The translations under genes were made by a program, and so were the position numbers. 64,000 bases of DNA from assembly GCF_040685555.1 (NCBI RefSeq), contig NZ_JBFBIK010000007.1, positions 59,276 through 123,275 of the forward strand, in the 5' to 3' direction. A model generated the notes under the pieces. That model made no database searches. It was not told the DNA's origin and saw only the letters and a program-made list of their open reading frames with translations. This document shows, one piece after another, positions 16,427 through 25,083 of the stretch (positions are counted from its first letter, which is position 1; every line of letters starts with the position of its first letter). This stretch comes from Sphaerisporangium sp040685555. GTDB lineage: Bacteria > Actinomycetota > Actinomycetes > Streptosporangiales > Streptosporangiaceae.

Positions 16427-18208
16427 TCACCCGTCCCTCTCTTCGAGGGCGTGATGTAGAGCATCGTATAGCATGCCCTTGAACGTGAACTGAAGGTACT
16501 CTTTGTCGCTCTCGCTCAAAGTGCCCACGTGGTGTTCTCGCAAAGACTGGTCTAGTGCATCCATCTGGACTTTGAGCAGCTGATCTGAGAGATTGGATGC
16601 CTCGCCTGGCGGTGCCAGGTCCCAGAGTTGCTCAACAAGGTCTTGGGCTGGCCCCTTAATGGCGATGTCGAACGCCTTACCGATAGCGGTCTCCACGACG
16701 AGTTTGCCGCCCATCTGACCTGCGACCGCGCCCGCTGCCATGTCAAGGGGGAACATCAAGACTTGCGCGTACAAGCCGCGTGCCTCCTCCGCGCTGAGGT
16801 CGGCCTCATGAAGGCCGCTTATGAACAGTGACGCGAGTCCACCGGCTTTCTTCGCGCTATTAAGGAAGTTGGTTCGTTGTGCTTCCCTCTCTTCTTCGGT
16901 GGGTGCGTCACCAAATGGATTGACCTTTCCAAGATTCAGACCGCCAACGAAGGCCCGGTAGTTTTTTTCCAAAATCGGTAACGCTGCGGGGTCACGCAGC
17001 AGGCCACCGAGAAATGAGCTCACCTGATCGGCGGTCAGTCCCTTCCAGGCCAATCCAGAGCCTTGCGTCGCATCCTTCCTGTCCATCCAGACATCCGCGA
17101 GCTCGGGAAAATACTGGTGTAGGTGCCGGGCGAGGACTTGGCCCACGGGTGAAGCTGTGGTGAGTTTCCCTTCGCGCAGAGAAGGCACGAAGGAGGGCCA
17201 GGCGGAGTGATTGCTGAAGACCTTGATGGTGGCGATCCACGCGTCTCGGCGGAGGTTGTCGTCGCCGGCGCCGGGGGCGAGGGCCTTGTCCAGGGTGTCG
17301 GCGAGCATGTTCTCGAAGCCCGGGGCGCCCGTGCCCTTGACGACCTCGGGACGTAAGAGCAGTGCCGCGTTGTCGCCGGTGGCCAGCAGTTGCTGGGTGG
17401 CAGCGAGGTCCTTGTTCAGTGCCTTGACGAGCCAGTGGGTGTTCCAGTCCGGGTCCGGACTTCTGTGCCCGCTCGACTTGGCGAGTTTGGTCCCTGCCGC
17501 CACTACGAAGGCGGGTGACTGGGGAGCCAGCGCGAGCAGGGCGGCCAGGTCGTCCATCGGGCTGTGGTCGAGGAGTCGAGCCCGCAGATTGGCGGGGGCC
17601 TTGCCGGTCGAGTCGGCTGCGGCGAACGCCTCCGCCAGTGGGCCGAGGTCGTTCTTCGCCCTTGCCAGGTCCGCTGGGCTGTAGCCGGAACGGCTGTTCT
17701 GGTGCTTCCTGCTTTCGGCCCGGAGAATACCGGTGAACGCTGAGGGGCCCAACTGCGCGAGCAGTCCCGCCGCGTACTCGGTATCGGTCGTCTTGCCTTG
17801 TCGATCCGCTAGAGCGGACTGAAGGCCGCGCCAGTTCACCAGGCTGGGATCCGTCTGATAAGCAGTCCAGGCCGCTTTCACCGCGTCACCCGCGATGACT
17901 CCGGAGGCATGTGCGGACTCGGCGCTGGGAAAGACGAACTCCGCGCCCTTCACCCCGTGCTGCTGTGAGGCGGTCTCGACTCGCTGGATCGTCTGAGTGC
18001 GCCAGTTCAGATCGCGCATCGCGGCGGTGAGAAACTGCCAGCACCGGTCGAGTACCTCGGTTCCGGGGCCGGCGGGCCAGTCGTCATCCGCTTCGGCAAT
18101 CGACGCGGACAGATACGGCTTCAATGCCGCGGCGCGCTGGACAGTTTCGCCCATGGCGGAAAGCAGATTTTGGGCGCCTTGCGGATTTATGCCGACAAAT
18201 TCCCCCAT
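16427..18208 (-). CDS. Large helical WXG100-associated protein (DUF6571-like)
   Basis: A 593-aa protein with no signal peptide. It opens with MGEFVGINPQGAQNLLSAMG and a ~100-residue helical region with WP and WR turns, as in WXG/LXG-type modules, followed by long helical segments. The layout fits proteins annotated DUF6571 in related genera (from memory). A Gly/Ala-rich hydrophobic stretch near residue 480 (PLDMAAGAVAGQMGGKLVVETAI) could insert in a membrane. Base composition is more AT-rich than the flanking genes near its 3' end. It is followed three bases later by the WXG100-like gene, and probably acts with it; a toxin or secretion-substrate role is a guess. Confidence 0.65.
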   Translation of the reverse strand: MGEFVGINPQGAQNLLSAMGETVQRAAALKPYLSASIAEADDDWPAGPGTEVLDRCWQFLTAAMRDLNWRTQTIQRVETASQQHGVKGAEFVFPSAESAHASGVIAGDAVKAAWTAYQTDPSLVNWRGLQSALADRQGKTTDTEYAAGLLAQLGPSAFTGILRAESRKHQNSRSGYSPADLARAKNDLGPLAEAFAAADSTGKAPANLRARLLDHSPMDDLAALLALAPQSPAFVVAAGTKLAKSSGHRSPDPDWNTHWLVKALNKDLAATQQLLATGDNAALLLRPEVVKGTGAPGFENMLADTLDKALAPGAGDDNLRRDAWIATIKVFSNHSAWPSFVPSLREGKLTTASPVGQVLARHLHQYFPELADVWMDRKDATQGSGLAWKGLTADQVSSFLGGLLRDPAALPILEKNYRAFVGGLNLGKVNPFGDAPTEEEREAQRTNFLNSAKKAGGLASLFISGLHEADLSAEEARGLYAQVLMFPLDMAAGAVAGQMGGKLVVETAIGKAFDIAIKGPAQDLVEQLWDLAPPGEASNLSDQLLKVQMDALDQSLREHHVGTLSESDKEYLQFTFKGMLYDALHHALEERDG

Positions 18209-18718
18209 TTGCCTGGTCTCCTCGCGGGTAGAGATTCCAGAGCAGAAGCCATTGCATCGTAACCGGCATGGCAGGACGGCAGGCGGTTATCAACAGGCCG
18301 TACAGCACGGTGAAGCCGTGCCAGGCGGGGCGCCCCTGTCCGCGTTCCCGCGAAAGTTCGCGTGGCAGGGGCGCTGGAGACCAATATGACGCTGTACCCC
18401 GGAACAGCTCAATCCCCCGTCCGCTGAGTGCATCACCCATCTCTCATGGATTCTGACCAGCACCGATGGCGCCGAAAGTCGTACCGTAACCCCACGCGAA
18501 GCAAGTGATCACACCAATCGGGCAGCCCACCCTGTTGGGAGCAAGCGGCTGGATTTCTCCTGCACGTCCAGGCTGCAAGTCGTGGTTGAACCGCGTCGTG
18601 GAGGTGCTGGCGGGGGGCCAGGCGCGGCGTGGCCGGTCGGTGGTGTGGAGGGAATCCTGGCGCGGGCGGATGGAATGGTAGGACTGATGCCGACCGTGAG
18701 ACCGATGGGCAGGAGCGC
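18209..18718. other. Intergenic region with a nested inverted repeat
   Basis: About 510 bp between the 593-aa gene and rnhA. It contains a 9-bp inverted repeat GCGCCCCTG / CAGGGGCGC (18330-18338 and 18366-18374) enclosing a second palindrome CGCGAA / TTCGCG, which could fold as a branched hairpin. A minus-strand open frame to 18440 has no family sequence or start signal and is not annotated. No other feature seen. Confidence 0.5.
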
Positions 18719-19192
18719 ATGACGGCTGTGCAGGATCAGGAGAAGGCGGCCGGAAAGGCCGTGGACATCTACACCGACGGCGCGTGCAGCGGCAATCCGG
18801 GCCCGGGTGGGTGGGGTGCCGTGCTGCGTTATGGCGGCACGGAGAAAGAGATCTACGGCGGCGAGGCGCAGACCACCAACAATCGTATGGAGCTGATGGC
18901 CGCCATCAAGGCGCTGGAAAGCCTGACGCGTCCGGTGACCGTACGCCTGCACACCGACAGCCAGTACGTCCGCAACGGCATCACCAAGTGGGTGCACGGC
19001 TGGAAGCGCAACGGCTGGAAGACGGCCGCCAGGCAGCCGGTCAAGAACGCCGACCTGTGGCAGCGGCTGGAGGCGGCCACCGCCGGCCACGAGGTGGAGT
19101 GGCTCTGGGTCAAGGGCCACGCCGGGCACCCCGGGAACGAACGCGCCGACGCCCTCGCCCGCCGCGGCGCCGAAAGCTTGCGAGGTGAGTAG
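18719..19192 (+). CDS. rnhA: Ribonuclease HI
   Basis: Cleaves the RNA strand of RNA-DNA hybrids (R-loops, Okazaki primers). ATG at 18719 after AGGAG, 157 aa. All four carboxylates of the DEDD active site are in place: YTDGACSGNPGPGGWG (Asp20), NNRMELMA (Glu), HTDSQYV (Asp) and GNERADALAR (Asp). The basic protrusion WVHGWKRNGWKT typical of E. coli-like RNase HI is present. Single-domain form without the C-terminal fusion seen in some actinobacteria. Confidence 0.96.
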   Translation: MTAVQDQEKAAGKAVDIYTDGACSGNPGPGGWGAVLRYGGTEKEIYGGEAQTTNNRMELMAAIKALESLTRPVTVRLHTDSQYVRNGITKWVHGWKRNGWKTAARQPVKNADLWQRLEAATAGHEVEWLWVKGHAGHPGNERADALARRGAESLRGE

Positions 19193-19216
19193 CCCGTACG
19201 GGGGTGACAGGACCGG

Positions 19217-19900
19217 CTATGGCCGTGTGCGGCGGAGCCGGATGTAGGTGACGAGGGCCAGCGCGCACCAGAAGACGGTCACGGTCGCGAGGCCCGGAAG
19301 CGACCGGCTCAGGAAGGCGTCCTGTCCGGCCGCGCGCATCCAGCTGATGATCGGGACCGTGAGCCAGGTGATGGGCGCGAGGCTGAGCAGCAAGATGGCG
19401 ACGTAGCCTCCGAGCATCGTCAGCGCCGAGGTCGCCGCGTCCGGCAGGATGGGACGGCTGGAGAGCGCACCGAGGGCGATGCCGGTGAGCACCGAGAGCA
19501 CGTGCAGGGCCAGACCGCCGAGCAGCACCGCCGTGCCGGGCACCGCCTGGAAGCCGATGGCCGGCGGCAGCACGAGGGCGAGGAAGGCCAGGCCCGCGCT
19601 GACGAGCGCCGAAGCGGCGAGGCCGGCCGCCACCTCGCGGCCGGGCCGCCCCGCCGCAGTGATGGAGATCAGTCGCTGCACGTCCGGCTCGGTGTCGAGC
19701 AGTCCTCTGGTCGCCCACGCGAAGACGGGGACGAGCAGCGCCGCCGAGTCGCCGTACGAGGGAAGCTCCTGGCCCGGGGCCACGCGGGAGGAGTACAGGA
19801 TGATCATGACGGCCAGCAGCCCCACGAACGGCTGCACGATGCGGTGGGACCTCAGGTACGCCGAGATCTTGAACCCTGCGAGCAACGCCGTGGGCCTCAT
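19217..19900 (-). CDS. ABC transporter permease-like membrane protein
   Basis: A 227-aa protein with about six hydrophobic helices (FVGLLAVMIILY, AASALVSAGLAFLALVLPP, AVLLGGLALHVLSVLTGIALG, LTMLGGYVAILLLSLAPITWL, LATVTVFWCALALVTYI). Its ATG overlaps the stop of the upstream ATPase gene by four bases (ATGA at 19897-19900), so the two form one transporter. Substrate unknown; the small half-size layout fits an ABC-2-like exporter. Confidence 0.78.
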   Translation of the reverse strand: MRPTALLAGFKISAYLRSHRIVQPFVGLLAVMIILYSSRVAPGQELPSYGDSAALLVPVFAWATRGLLDTEPDVQRLISITAAGRPGREVAAGLAASALVSAGLAFLALVLPPAIGFQAVPGTAVLLGGLALHVLSVLTGIALGALSSRPILPDAATSALTMLGGYVAILLLSLAPITWLTVPIISWMRAAGQDAFLSRSLPGLATVTVFWCALALVTYIRLRRTRP

Positions 19901-20655
19901 CGCGCCTCTCCTCGGATCCTGGCCTCGTAACCCTCGGCCTGGAGCTTCCGCGCGACCGCCTCGGCGTCGCCGGCGTCCACCAGCACCTCGATGATCGATC
20001 GTGCCGGGGCGTCGCCGGGGGATCCGTCCCGCGCCAGGTCCTGTATCCCGGCCAAGGCCACCGCGCGGACGGTGCCGTTCTCGACCCTCAGGTGGGTGAC
20101 GCCGGGGTGAGCCGTGAGGCCGTTCTGGTGGTCGCTGACCACGACGATGCCGCCGGCCGCCGCGACCTCGTCGATGACGCGGGGAAGCTCCGCACGGGTC
20201 TGCTCGTCCAGGCCGGAGAACGGCTCGTCGAGGATCAGCAGGCCGGGCGGGACGAGCAGGGCCTGGGCGAGCCCGACCTTGTGGGCGCTGCCCTTGGACA
20301 GGTCGCCGAGCGGCACGTCGAGGAGCGCGGCCATGCCCAGGCGGTCGACCCACCGCTCCATCGAGGTCGCCTCGGTCCCCCGGACGGCGGCCATGTGGGA
20401 CAGGTACGCGGAGACCGTGAACGGCTGCTCCACCGGGAAGATCTCGGGCGCGTACCCGACGACCGCGGGACGGCCGGAGACCGATCCCCGGCTCGGACGC
20501 GCGGTGCCGGCCAGCAGCCTCAGCAACGTCGACTTGCCCGCGCCATTGCGCCCCGTCACCTCGGCGACCGTGCCCGGGGGCAGGTCCAGGTCCACTTCGT
20601 GCAGGACCCAGGGGGCGCGGCGGGCGTAGCGGTAGGAGAGGTTGGCAAGCCGCAT
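19897..20655 (-). CDS. ABC transporter ATP-binding protein
   Basis: A 252-aa nucleotide-binding subunit. Walker A reads GRNGAGKST, Walker B LLILDEPFSG, and the H-loop VVSDHQ. The signature motif is LSKGSAHKVGLAQALL, a departure from LSGGQ seen in a minority of exporters. ATG at 20655; no strong ribosome-binding site is apparent. The C-terminal ~50 residues after the fold (RSIIEVLVDAGDAEAVARKLQAEGYEARI) form a small extra domain. It is coupled to the permease gene downstream. Confidence 0.9.
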   Translation of the reverse strand: MRLANLSYRYARRAPWVLHEVDLDLPPGTVAEVTGRNGAGKSTLLRLLAGTARPSRGSVSGRPAVVGYAPEIFPVEQPFTVSAYLSHMAAVRGTEATSMERWVDRLGMAALLDVPLGDLSKGSAHKVGLAQALLVPPGLLILDEPFSGLDEQTRAELPRVIDEVAAAGGIVVVSDHQNGLTAHPGVTHLRVENGTVRAVALAGIQDLARDGSPGDAPARSIIEVLVDAGDAEAVARKLQAEGYEARIRGEAR

Positions 20656-20767
20656 AGGTTCGGAAGCCTACCGGGGAATGGGTAACAGTCTGGATTTCCC
20701 CATGTCATCCCCTCAGAATGGTAAAGAAGAGTAATAAATGCGGGGGTGTGAACCGGGAGGATAAGGC

Positions 20768-21607
20768 GTGAACCGCTTTCCACGAGTGCTGGGGGTGCGG
20801 ACCGGATACGACCCCGACCAGGTCGACGCGCTGATCGTGCGCATCGAGGCGACGCTGGGGCGAGGGCTGCTGGAGGGTGCCCCGGTCACGGCCGACGAGA
20901 TCCGAATGGCGCGCTTCGCCACGAAACTCGGCGGCTACAACGAGGTGGCCGTCGACTACGCGCTGGACGCCTTTGTGGTCGCGGTCGAGACCCGTGGCGC
21001 TACGGCTTCCGCGTTTCCCCAGCCCGCACCGGTGATGGAGCGATCCGGCGGCGTTCTGGGAAGCCCGGTGGCGGAGGGGTTCGGGGACCCCGCACAGCCG
21101 CTGCCGGTAGATGTCCCGGGGGAGTGGGTAGCGGGCGTGCGCGAGCCGGTGAGGGGTGGACTCCACCAGGTGGCGCCGCAGGACTCCACGGAAGAACCGG
21201 TGGAGGAGGACGACGAGGCGCCCACGCTGCCGGGGCTCGGCGAGTCGCCGGGCGGATCCAAGACGCCGGAGGCCCCGAATGGGCAGCAGCCCGTCGCGGA
21301 GGCCCTGATGGCGGCCTGGCTGGAGACGCAGGCGGTGCGGGTCGAACGGGTCCTGTTCCGCCCCGGGCGGCTCGGGGCCGGCTACAACGAGGACGAGGTC
21401 GACGTGTTCCTCGACCGGATCGTCGCGACCCTGCGCGGGACGACCGATCACCCGCTCACCGCCGACCAGGTCGGGAAGGCGACCTTCTCCACCGTGGTGT
21501 TCAAGACCGGCTACGCCGTGGCCCAGGTGGACGCCTTCCTCGCCGAGATCGCCGATGTCCTCGACCGCAAAGGCGCCCTGGTCGCGGGGCAGGAGCAGCC
21601 CGTCTGA
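20768..21607 (+). CDS. Protein with two DivIVA-type domains
   Basis: A 279-aa cytosolic protein, GTG start at 20768 behind GGGAGGATAAGG. It carries two copies of the short DivIVA N-terminal motif: FPRVLGVRTGYDPDQVDALIVRIEATL at residues ~4-30 with a partner RFATKLGGYNEVAVDYALDAFVVAV, and again FRPGRLGAGYNEDEVDVFLDRIVATL plus FKTGYAVAQVDAFLAEIADVL in the C-terminal third. A Pro/Glu-rich acidic linker of ~110 residues separates them. DivIVA motifs bind curved membranes at poles or branch sites; the coiled-coil tail of true DivIVA is absent, so this is an accessory polarity or septation factor by inference. Confidence 0.8.
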   Translation: MNRFPRVLGVRTGYDPDQVDALIVRIEATLGRGLLEGAPVTADEIRMARFATKLGGYNEVAVDYALDAFVVAVETRGATASAFPQPAPVMERSGGVLGSPVAEGFGDPAQPLPVDVPGEWVAGVREPVRGGLHQVAPQDSTEEPVEEDDEAPTLPGLGESPGGSKTPEAPNGQQPVAEALMAAWLETQAVRVERVLFRPGRLGAGYNEDEVDVFLDRIVATLRGTTDHPLTADQVGKATFSTVVFKTGYAVAQVDAFLAEIADVLDRKGALVAGQEQPV

Positions 21608-21656
21608 CCTGTCTACCGCGGTGCCCGCGCGGCGGGGAACGCCGCCGGGCATCCGA

Positions 21657-22157
21657 TCAGCGGGTGCCCCATGAGTAGGTCTGCTTGCGCAGTTTGAGGT
21701 AGACGAACGTCTCGGTCGCCCGGACGGTGGGGATGGCCCGGATCTTGCCGAGGATCTCCAGGAGGTGGTTGTCACCCTCGCAGACGACCTCCACCATGAT
21801 GTCGAGCGACCCCGCGGTGAGGACGACGTAGTCGATCTCGTCGATGGAGGCCAGCTTGTCGGCGACGGTCTCGAGGTCGCCCTCGCACTTGATGCCGATC
21901 ATCGCCTGCCGGGGGAAGCCCAGCGTGAGCGGATCGGTGACGGCGACGATCTGCATCACGCCGGCGTCCAGCAGGCGCTGCACGCGCTGGCGCACCGCCG
22001 CCTCGGACAGTCCGACGGCTTTTCCTATGGCGGCGTACGGCTTGCGCCCGTCCGCCTGAAGCTGCTCGATGATCTGCTTGGAGATCTCGTCCAGAACCAC
22101 CGGACCCGGCCTGGCGTCGTGGTTGTTGTCCCGTCGGGCCTTCGGCGGCGTCGTCAT
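21657..22157 (-). CDS. Lrp/AsnC-family transcriptional regulator
   Basis: A 166-aa regulator: an N-terminal HTH (LDEISKQIIEQLQADGRKPYAAIGKAVGLSEAAVRQRVQRLLDAGV) and a C-terminal RAM ligand-binding domain (IGIKCEGDLETVADKLASIDEIDYVVLTAGSLDIMVEVVCEGD). ATG at 22157 with GGAGG upstream. It is divergent from the putrescine/GABA-aldehyde operon and is very likely its regulator, in the way Lrp-type proteins control polyamine and amino-acid catabolic operons. An inverted-repeat operator candidate lies between them. Confidence 0.9.
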   Translation of the reverse strand: MTTPPKARRDNNHDARPGPVVLDEISKQIIEQLQADGRKPYAAIGKAVGLSEAAVRQRVQRLLDAGVMQIVAVTDPLTLGFPRQAMIGIKCEGDLETVADKLASIDEIDYVVLTAGSLDIMVEVVCEGDNHLLEILGKIRAIPTVRATETFVYLKLRKQTYSWGTR

Positions 22158-22320
22158 CTCCGTGCGTCCTCCCTAACACCCTGCCGGCCTCGGCGGGCGC
22201 ACCCCGTCCAGGCCGGCGGACCAGGCACTCCGTCGCCTACCGCAAACTGATTACGGAGGCGTTCCCGCCGTGTTGCCGTCCTGGTGCGACATGTTGTCAG
22301 TTCATCATCCTCTGTCAAGC

Positions 22321-22356
22321 GATTTCGTAGCAATTTGATATATTCGCGACGAAATC
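22321..22356. promoter_or_regulatory. Inverted-repeat operator candidate in an AT-rich spacer
   Basis: Perfect 8-bp arms GATTTCGT (22321-22328) and ACGAAATC (22349-22356) flank an AT-rich 20-bp core containing TTGATATATT. It is the most AT-rich stretch between the Lrp gene and the aldehyde dehydrogenase gene, which points to an Lrp-type operator or overlapping promoters. Confidence 0.6.
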
Positions 22357-22422
22357 CCTTGTCGTCCCGCCTGACCTCTGTCAGAGTCGCGACAACTCAG
22401 CCACCTCACGAGGAGGTCAACG

Positions 22423-23856
22423 TTGACCACCCGTCTGCAGAACTTCATCAACGGTGAGCTTGCGGACGCCAGGAGCGGCCAGTTCTCCGATGTGATCGAT
22501 CCGAGCACCGGGGAGGTCTACCTCCAGGCGCCTGTCTCCGGCCAAGAGGACGTCGACGCAGCCTACGCCGCGGCGGTCGCCGCCTTCGAGTCGTGGGGGC
22601 AGACTACGCCGGGCGAACGTGCCGGTTACCTGTTGAAGATCGCTGACGCCATCGAAGCACGCGGCGAGGAGCTTGTCGAGGCGGAGTGCCTCAATACGGG
22701 CAAGCCCCGTGCGCGCATGGCGGAGGACGAGATCCCGCCCGCCGCCGACCACTTCCGCTTCTTCGCGGGCGCCGCGCGCACGCTGGAGGGCCCCACCTCC
22801 GGTGAGTTCCTCGCCGACCACACCTCGGTGATCCGGCACGAGCCGATCGGCGTCGTGGGCCAGGTCACTCCCTGGAACTACCCCATGATGATGGCGGTCT
22901 GGAAGATCGCCCCGGCGCTGGCCGCCGGCAACACGGTCGTGCTCAAGCCGTCCGACACCACCCCGGTCTCCACGGTCAAGCTGGCCGAGATCATGGGGGA
23001 GATCCTTCCGGCGGGCGTGTTCAACGTCGTCGTCGGCGACCGGGAGACCGGCGCCAGGGTCGTCGGCCACCCGTCCGCGTCCATGGTCGCGATCACCGGC
23101 TCGGTGGGCGCGGGCGTGCAGGTCGCCAAGTCCGCGGCCGAGGACCTCAAGCGGGTCCACCTGGAGCTCGGAGGCAAGGCGCCGGTCGTCGTGTTCGACG
23201 ACGTCAAGAACATCGGCGCCGTCGCCGAGGCGATCGCGGGAGCCGGCCTGTACAACGCGGGGCAGGACTGCACCGCCGCCTGCAGGGTCCTCGTGCACGA
23301 GAGCATCCACGAGCCCTTCGTGGCGGCGCTGGCCGAGGCGGCGGCGGCGACCAAGACCGGTGGCCTGGACACCGAGGACGCCTACTACGGCCCGCTCAAC
23401 AACGAGAACCAGCTCGCCCGGGTCGAGGGCTTCCTCGAAAGAGTGCCCGGCCACGCGAAGGTCGTCACCGGCGGCAAGCGCGTCGGCGAGAAGGGCTACC
23501 TGTTCGAGCCGACCGTCGTCGACGGCCTCAAGCAGGACGACGAGATGATCCAGACCGAGGTCTTCGGGCCGGTCATCACGGTCCAGACCTTCTCCGACGA
23601 GGCCGAGGCCGTCACCAAGGCCAACGACGTCAAGTACGGCCTGTCGGCCTCGGTGTGGACCTCCGACCACGGCCGTGCGATGCGCATGTCCCGGCGGCTC
23701 GACTTCGGCGTGGTCTGGGTGAACACCCACATCCCGTTCGTCTCGGAGATGCCGCACGGCGGATTCAAGCACTCGGGCTACGGCAAGGACCTGTCGGTCT
23801 TCGGCCTGCACGACTACACCCGGGTCAAGCACGTCATGCACTACATCGGTGAATGA
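22423..23856 (+). CDS. Gamma-aminobutyraldehyde dehydrogenase-like enzyme
   Basis: NAD-dependent aldehyde dehydrogenase, 477 aa, probably oxidising 4-aminobutanal from putrescine to GABA. TTG start at 22423 with AGGAGG at 22411-22416. Catalytic landmarks: VTPWNYPMMMAVWKIAPALAAGNTVVLKPSDTTP is read as the cofactor-binding block (NYP and KPS), LELGGKAPVVVFDD holds the general-base Glu, GQDCTAACR holds Cys283, and EVFGPVITV follows. The GQDCTAACR signature is the one in E. coli PatD-type enzymes. First gene of a polyamine operon. Confidence 0.9.
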   Translation: MTTRLQNFINGELADARSGQFSDVIDPSTGEVYLQAPVSGQEDVDAAYAAAVAAFESWGQTTPGERAGYLLKIADAIEARGEELVEAECLNTGKPRARMAEDEIPPAADHFRFFAGAARTLEGPTSGEFLADHTSVIRHEPIGVVGQVTPWNYPMMMAVWKIAPALAAGNTVVLKPSDTTPVSTVKLAEIMGEILPAGVFNVVVGDRETGARVVGHPSASMVAITGSVGAGVQVAKSAAEDLKRVHLELGGKAPVVVFDDVKNIGAVAEAIAGAGLYNAGQDCTAACRVLVHESIHEPFVAALAEAAAATKTGGLDTEDAYYGPLNNENQLARVEGFLERVPGHAKVVTGGKRVGEKGYLFEPTVVDGLKQDDEMIQTEVFGPVITVQTFSDEAEAVTKANDVKYGLSASVWTSDHGRAMRMSRRLDFGVVWVNTHIPFVSEMPHGGFKHSGYGKDLSVFGLHDYTRVKHVMHYIGE

Positions 23857-23923
23857 TCATCGCGGCAGCACCTACGCACGAAAACGGCGCGCGGCTGCCG
23901 ACATAGAAGAGGGATAGCCTGGA

Positions 23924-25075
23924 ATGACCGAAATCCAGGCGGGCAAGGAGGCGACCTCCGCGGTCGCCTCCGACATCTCCCCGGTGCCCGCCATCGAACT
24001 CGACGGGGTCGTCAAGGAATACCAAGCGCACGGTGAGGTCGTACAGGCCGTCAAGGGCGTCAGCCTGGCGATCGCCGAAGGCGAGTTCTTCTCCATGCTC
24101 GGCCCGTCGGGCTGTGGCAAGACCACCACCATGCGGATGATCGCGGGGTTCGAGGACCCCACACGGGGCACCGTACGGCTGCACGGGCAGGACGTCACCG
24201 ACGTACCGCCGAACAAGCGCGACGTGAACATGGTCTTCCAGTCCTACGCGCTCTTCCCGCACATGAACGTCTGGGAGAACGTGGCGTTCGGGCTGCGGCG
24301 CAAGCGCGTACCCGACCAGGAGATCAAGCGCCGGGTCGGCGAGATGCTGGAGATCGTCGACCTCACCGGCCGCGAGAAGCGGCGCCCGCGCGAGATGTCG
24401 GGCGGCCAGCAGCAGCGGGTCGCCCTCGCGCGCGCCCTGGTCAACAACCCCCGGGCGCTGCTCCTGGACGAGCCGCTCGGCGCGCTGGACCTCAAGCTCC
24501 GGCAGGCGATGCAGATTGAGCTCAAGAGGATCCAGCGCGAGGTCGGCATCACGTTCGTCTACGTCACCCACGACCAGAACGAGGCGCTCACCATGAGCGA
24601 CCGCATCGCCGTCATGAACGACGGCCTGGTCGAGCAGCTCGCCGGGCCCAGGGAGATCTACGAGCGTCCCGCGACCAAGTTCGTGGCGGGGTTCATCGGC
24701 ACCTCCAACCTGCTGAGCGGCACGGCCGAGGCGGTCAGCGGCGGCACGGCCACGATCAGGGTCGGGGATCGCGACCGGGTGCTGGTGCCGGTGGCGGACG
24801 GCACGCTCGAGGGCGGTGCGGTCGAGGTGACCGTACGGCCGGAGAAGATCAGGATCTCGCACGAGGAGCCGGGCGGGGACCTCAGTGCCGTACGCGGCAC
24901 CGTGGCCGAGGTCGTCTACCTCGGCACCTACAACAGCTACGCCGTGAACCTCGCGGGTGGCGCCGAGTTCACGGTCTTCGAGCAGAACGCCAGGGACAGC
25001 AGCATCACGGCGGAGCGCGGTGACTCCGTCTGGCTGTCGTGGCAGCCGCAACACTCGTACGCGATTGGAAGTTGA
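23924..25075 (+). CDS. potA: Spermidine/putrescine ABC importer ATPase
   Basis: A 383-aa cytosolic ATPase of the PotA type. Walker A GPSGCGKTTTM, signature MSGGQQQRVALARAL, Walker B ALLLDEPLGALD, H-loop VYVTHDQ, then a C-terminal TOBE-like domain (VTVRPEKIRI). It drives the PotB/PotC permease; it directly precedes the binding protein gene. The family is shared with other polyamine and opine importers, so substrate rests on the operon's catabolic genes. Confidence 0.93.
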   Translation: MTEIQAGKEATSAVASDISPVPAIELDGVVKEYQAHGEVVQAVKGVSLAIAEGEFFSMLGPSGCGKTTTMRMIAGFEDPTRGTVRLHGQDVTDVPPNKRDVNMVFQSYALFPHMNVWENVAFGLRRKRVPDQEIKRRVGEMLEIVDLTGREKRRPREMSGGQQQRVALARALVNNPRALLLDEPLGALDLKLRQAMQIELKRIQREVGITFVYVTHDQNEALTMSDRIAVMNDGLVEQLAGPREIYERPATKFVAGFIGTSNLLSGTAEAVSGGTATIRVGDRDRVLVPVADGTLEGGAVEVTVRPEKIRISHEEPGGDLSAVRGTVAEVVYLGTYNSYAVNLAGGAEFTVFEQNARDSSITAERGDSVWLSWQPQHSYAIGS

Positions 25076-25083
25076 ACCACCTC

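Noticed and set aside
18084..18440. Minus-strand 118-codon open frame upstream of the 593-aa gene
   Set aside because: It overlaps that gene in another frame, has no ribosome-binding site and shows no recognisable sequence.
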